Shown piece after piece: positions 59,641-64,000 of a stretch of 64,000 nt of DNA. This DNA is from Isoetes taiwanensis (taxonomy: Eukaryota > Streptophyta > Lycopodiopsida > Isoetales > Isoetaceae). The notes below the pieces were generated by a model, which did not search any database, was not told the DNA's origin, and was given only the letters and a program-made list of their open reading frames with translations. The stretch lies in contig JAJEKV010000032.1 in NCBI GenBank assembly GCA_021234155.1, positions 11,290,099-11,354,098 of the forward strand, given 5' to 3'. Numbering within the stretch: the stretch's first letter is position 1; each line of letters opens with the position of its first letter. A program made the position numbers and the translations under genes.

Positions 59641-59987
59641 GCATATGGCATGTGCGTGCATCAGGTCGGGAGAAACCCCTATGTATACGGCTCGCCCTCC
59701 ATAGAAACCCCTATGTATACAGTTTTGTGTTGTCGAAGCATAATACCCGATTCCATACTTTTACACCGAGTCTAAGCACAATTTACCCTACCCTTAACCT
59801 TATTTTTATGTCCAGTATTTATTCATGTAGCCTACCCTCTACCGTACATTTACATCCAAGCTACAAATGTTGCAAGCTTCACAAGTTTTGTCGATTGCCA
59901 ATGCTAAAGTCATATTAGTTGAACTTGATTTTGCCCAAATTGCACATTTGGGATTTCATTTGTAATCGCGGAGCGGCTGTAGAGCAT
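59641..59987. other. Spacer between LINE and MITE
   Basis: Contains GAAACCCCTATGTATAC twice (about 59671 and 59705). No gene is seen. Confidence 0.5.
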
Positions 59988-60427
59988 AAAATTTGTTAGT
60001 TAACACAAACCATTACATCCAACACTTTAACTTAAATTCCCCCTAAAACCCCCTTTGGTTTGGGTGCATATTGGTTTGGGGGCATATTCACACGGGAGGT
60101 GACTCCAAGCAACGAGAGCTGTTGGATGGGCATATTCATGATTTATTCTTTGATTTGCACCATAGATAGCGATCCTCGTTTGTGGGGTATGCTTGTAGAA
60201 ATTTTGTTATACTGTATAATGAGAGTTGCAAAATACTATAAGGTTTGAGGCAATGTACTCAATGGTGTTGATTTCATGCATGTATTATACTATTTTGGGG
60301 GTATAAAAGGGGCTCTTGCTGCTCTACATCACCCCCCATGTGAATATGCGCCCAAACCAAAGGGGGTTTTAGGGGGAATTTAAGTTAAAGTGTTGGATGT
60401 AATGGTTTGTGTTAACTAACAAATTTT
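59988..60427. mobile_element. MITE, 440 bp, long terminal inverted repeats
   Basis: The left arm begins AAAATTTGTTAGTTAACAC and runs ~85 bases (to about 60073); the right arm is its reverse complement, ending at 60427. The ~260-base interior has no coding frame of note and a TATAAAA-like motif near 60302. No transposase. The target duplication is unclear because the edges are A/T runs. Superfamily not assigned. Confidence 0.88.
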
Positions 60428-62453
60428 TTGGCCCCTTCGGGGCCTTGGGGATGGTGTAGAGATACCATAATCACAACACATCAATAAGGTCTTTGCCATG
60501 TCCAGATGGTGGTTGCACTGATGGTGGTGGGACTAATTGAACTTGATCTTCATTTATTGGGTTCTCTGGTACAGTCATGATGTTTGGATCAACATCGTGT
60601 TGACTTCACGCATCAGAGGAATGTCATGTGGAATTGATGGATTGGGAGATTCTATATTACAGTCTGCATGAACATAAAGGAAAGAAATTGGTTAGATTGA
60701 TATTAATCTAGAAAATAGAATTTCACTAGTGAAATAAAATTGAATCAATAAAAGCTTTTGACACTGATATGCTCTACAATAATGTTTTATTCACAAATTT
60801 TTAGTGATGAAATAAAATTGAATCAAATAAAAGCTTTAGACATTGATATGCTCGACAATAATATTTTATTCACAAACCATTGCATGAAAGACAACAACAT
60901 CAACGTTATTCTGCAGTAACAACTGGTGAGATTCATAAAGAAAAGAATAGAATAGAATAGAATAGAATAGAACCAGTGACACTTTCTCACGGGTTGCCTA
61001 GCTTTGGTTTAACAGGTGAAGAGAATCGGCCAGTTTGGTGATGTGGAGTAGGTTTTCTGTAACAGTCGGTGAAGCGAGATCAAGGATAGAGGTTTTGAAG
61101 CAAGCTTGCTCTGTTAGCATTCCACATGTTGTTACTTCAGTTACAGCTATTTCTCTTTCACAATGAAACCATTGTTTATCAATCCATATGATTTTGGATG
61201 CTCCATCTCTAGCTTAAATATAATGCATGATTCACCTTCTAGTTCGATTAAAATTCCAATCCTACAATATAAATGCATTGTTGTTGCCACTATTTGACTG
61301 ATCTGCACGACTCAGAAAGAGGCATGGAATAATCCACCTGTTGTGTGCACAAGAATCCATTTGTTGGTTGACGCTAAACGCTGGCTGCTATGAACAATCC
61401 GGCATGCCAAAAATATCCAAGAAGTTGGAAGCAAACGGAGGGCCTAAACTCTAAACTCTTTTTGAATCTGTAGCAAATCTTAGAATAGACAAAGGGAAGG
61501 AAACAAAGGTGGGTTTTGCAGCATTGCATTGTAGAACTAGGGAACCAATACCTTGTAAAAAAAAACCATTATACTAATTGAAGAAACATTAAAAAACAAA
61601 TACCTTTGTAAATGTGAGCAAAAAATCCACCTCGTGATAACCTTCTGTCAGCAAAAATCCACTCCGACAACGAGAATCCAAGAGGGCAAGTACACATGCA
61701 CACATGCACATGCACATGCACTTGGACATGCCCTTTCACATGTACAATACACATGCACATGCTATACATGCACATGCACACACACGCACATGCACAGTGT
61801 TCATGCACAAACACATGCAGAGAAAGACAAGAACCGTCGGATTGTTTCAGCCAACAAAAATTAACGGCCGATAAAGGGTGCACTCTGGAAATACTATTTA
61901 GTACAACTCAATGAATACAACAACGAAATCATAGAAAAACCATGTGAAAAAACGTATAAAAAATTAAAAGTAACCCCCTGTTATTATTCTAGATATGAGC
62001 ATTGTAGACGTCGTTGATTGGAAGGCTGGGAACTATAGGCATATATATGTTCTATAGGATCAATGTTTTCACTATATCTACTCCCAATTCAATCATGCTT
62101 AGAATTTATCTCAATGGTTTAACTCATGATTTAGGGTTCAATGGTTCCATCTTAGTTCATAATGATGATGAAGAAATTGATATGATTTTCTTGGCACATG
62201 GTAATGATGCATGTTTATCTTTGTTGTTGGATGCAAATATGCTTCTTAAGCTACATATATGTATTATAATTTAATTCAATTTAATTTAGTAATTTATAAT
62301 GAACATAATGTGTGTTTAATGATGCAAACACATGTTTGGAGTATTAGTCCTGGCAAAAGGGAGGCATAGCAACTTTAAAAGAAAAATTGTATTATTTTAA
62401 CATATGTATACAAGAAATTTAATGCGTCCTACGGTGCATGTTCGAGTTTTAGC
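60428..62453. other. Non-coding interval with microsatellites
   Basis: No gene is supported. An AGAAT repeat lies at about 60943-60972. A CACATG/TGCACA-rich microsatellite spans about 61687-61820 and generates spurious His/Thr/Cys open frames. A near repeat AGTGATGAAATAAAATTGAAT with AAAAGCTTT occurs at about 60730 and 60803. Confidence 0.55.
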
Positions 62454-63160
62454 ATGTTCCTACGTGCAAGTTCTTGTCATGCCCTACATTCTAAAAGAAT
62501 CTCTTGAGAATACTCTAAATTCATAGATTCTCTAAGATTCTACCAAGGTTCTCTTAGAGGTTTCGCGAGCATTTCTCTAAATTTTATTAAGATTCCCTCT
62601 AGATTCCATTAGATTTCCCTAGATTCTCCAAGATTCTATGAAGATCCCCCTAAATTCCCTTAGATTCCTTTAGATTTTATGAGATTGCCCTAGGTTCCCT
62701 TACATTACATGAGATTCAAAGAGATTCTATAAAGATTCCCTTAGATACTCTAAGATTTCATCAACATTTTCTTAGATTCCCTTAGATTTTATGAAGATTC
62801 CTTTAGATCCCCCAGATTTTAAGAGATTTGCTTAGCCTTGTAAATATTTTCCTAGATTCTCTTATATTTTATAAGATTTTCTTAGATTCTATTAGATTCT
62901 TCCGTATTCCTTTACATTCTAGAACTTTTTAGAACATTCTAAGACTTTCAATATATTCTAGAACTTTCTGGAAGTATTTCCCTAGATTTCCTTATATTTC
63001 CGTAGATTCCCCTACATTCTAGAACATTCTAAAACTTATTAGAACAATTTGGAACTTTCTAGAAGAATTTTCTTAGATACCCCTAGATTCTCTTATGTTC
63101 TAGAACTTTTTAGAAGATTCTAGAACTTTCTAGAGCCTTCTTAAACTAGCTGGAATGTTA
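62454..63160. repeat. Degenerate AGATTC / TTCTAGAAC satellite-like array
   Basis: Tens of imperfect copies of a CCTTAGATTCC-like phrase fill about 62510-62920, changing over to TTCTAGAAC/ACATTCTAGAAC copies in about 62920-63140. No long period was fixed. It looks like an old simple-unit array. Confidence 0.75.
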
Positions 63161-63203
63161 CAGTCTATTTTATCTTCATGGGAACATATATTATTTATAG
63201 AAT

Positions 63204-63274
63204 TAATGCCTGGTCTAGTGGTTAGAATGCCGGACTGGGGCGCTAATGACCAGGGCTCGAATCCTCTACACAAC
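63204..63274 (+). repeat. tRNA-derived SINE unit 1
   Basis: TGGTCTAGTGGTTAGAAT (A box, tRNA-Gln-like) and GGGCTCGAATCC (B box) are spaced as in a tRNA, but the seven bases before and after cannot pair as an acceptor stem. It is a tRNA-derived promoter head rather than a working tRNA. Confidence 0.7.
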
Positions 63275-63365
63275 ATAAAAAATTTAAAAGGCTTTTCTGG
63301 GAACATTACCCTTATCTGGAAATATTACCCTTAAGTATACTTGAAACATAAGTTATTCATGGAAT

Positions 63366-63436
63366 TAATGCTTGGTCTAGTGGTTAGAATGGGGGGCTGG
63401 GGGGCCAATGATCAGGGTTCGAATCCCCCACACAAC
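63366..63436 (+). repeat. tRNA-derived SINE unit 2
   Basis: Second copy, with TGGTCTAGTGGTTAGAAT and GGGTTCGAATCCCCC, ~162 bases downstream. The same ACACAACATAAAA follows both units, so the head and its tail were duplicated together. Confidence 0.72.
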
Positions 63437-63474
63437 ATAAAATTTTTAAAAGCCTTTTCCTAAAGGATGAGCAT

Positions 63475-63935
63475 TCAACGTAGACCGTAAGATCTTGGAC
63501 CCGATCAAGGGTCGAGATCTCACCACATGACAATAATTAAAGCAACATGAGCCATAGGATCTATTACATATGATTCCCAAAGTCATGTGCACCGTAGGAT
63601 ATGTGCCAAGCCACGTGAGCCATAAGATCCTGGATCGACGATCATGATCGAATGAACCTGGACCGTAGGATCGATTACATATAATTCCCAAAGCCATGTT
63701 TATCGTAGGATGTGTTCCAAAGCAACGTGAGCCGTAGGATCTCGGACCGACGATCAGGATCAAATCAACTTGGACCGTAGGATCGCTTACATATAAGCTA
63801 CAAACAAACTCCCAAGCCATCTGGGCCGTAGGATACGTCCCAAAGCCACGTGAGCCGCGATAAACATATATGCACCGTACCAAACCTCCCAAAGCCACTG
63901 AGCCGTAGGATCTCGGATCAACGGTCGGATTGAGC
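63475..63935. repeat. Tandem repeat of CCGTAGGAT units
   Basis: Phrases such as GTGAGCCGTAGGATC, GGACCGACGATCA and TTACATATAA recur with a period of roughly 100-120 bases, at least four times. The long minus-strand open frame across it (63446-63946) is a product of the repeat, not a gene. Confidence 0.8.
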
Positions 63936-64000
63936 GTTACAAACATAAGAACATATATATGTTATGATATGTACTGCACTTGAGATTAAATTGCAACAAT

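Noticed and set aside
61569-61914. Open frames rich in Cys, His and Thr on both strands
   Set aside because: Translations of a CACATG-type microsatellite.
63204-63436. Functional tRNA genes
   Set aside because: A and B boxes fit, but acceptor stems do not pair; better as SINE heads.
63446-63946. 166-residue minus-strand open frame
   Set aside because: It lies over the CCGTAGGAT tandem repeats and its residues repeat with the DNA; no gene signal.
1-64000. CRISPR arrays, operons or prokaryotic defence genes
   Set aside because: Spliced plant genes and eukaryotic transposons dominate; no spaced direct repeats with unique spacers were seen.

Overview
The window is nuclear DNA from a land plant with a repeat-rich, probably large genome. 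It holds plant genes with short GT-AG introns and chloroplast-targeted or plant cell-wall products, sparse among LINEs, LTR retrotransposon pieces, a Helitron, a large DNA transposon, MITEs and satellites. A non-angiosperm such as a fern or gymnosperm is a guess. No prokaryotic features, CRISPR or operons were seen.

Layout. 1-934 (-): a broken receptor-like kinase. 2179-2952 (+): an intact, intronless chloroplast-lumen FKBP20-2-type immunophilin. 4803-6057 (+): a six-exon dehydroascorbate reductase (DHAR) gene whose start codon abuts a repeat element rich in AAGATGC. From 5331 (inside DHAR exon 3) to about 20881 and again from 20880 to 36581, one ~15.6-kb segment is present twice in direct tandem. 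Each copy holds DHAR exons 3(part)-6, a LINE, the 3' half of a second LINE, and a large DNA transposon. The second copy continues past the duplication end and completes the transposon.

The main discovery candidate is that transposon (29721-37439, ~7.7 kb). It has 29-bp terminal inverted repeats and a 4-bp TGCA target duplication, and it splits a LINE in two: removing it rejoins the LINE reading frame. It carries two convergent genes. The minus-strand gene is transposase-like, with DFAKNY, SDGxxSQFK and HGKGxxDG motifs. The plus-strand gene encodes a coiled-coil region and a RING-like zinc finger, followed by an FCP1/NLI-interacting-factor (NIF) phosphatase-like domain that has lost its catalytic aspartates.

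The two copies differ mostly at CAG and CTG trinucleotides, by odd indels and substitutions rather than C-to-T changes. I read most of these as consensus errors at methylated CHG sites that short reads could not polish in a duplicate. Many frameshifts in both copies are therefore probably technical.

38.3-64 kb: a Helitron (39.5-43.2 kb) broken by a CGA-to-TGA-like stop, a frameshift and a GC-rich, ACGT-palindrome insertion with one CACTA-like end; an intact GT47 (MUR3-like) glycosyltransferase (48839-50233); remnants of a Ty1/copia-type gag with primer-binding site and a Ty3/gypsy chromodomain; two LINE pieces joined head to tail; a 440-bp MITE; two tRNA-Gln-like SINE units; and two satellite-like arrays near the right edge.
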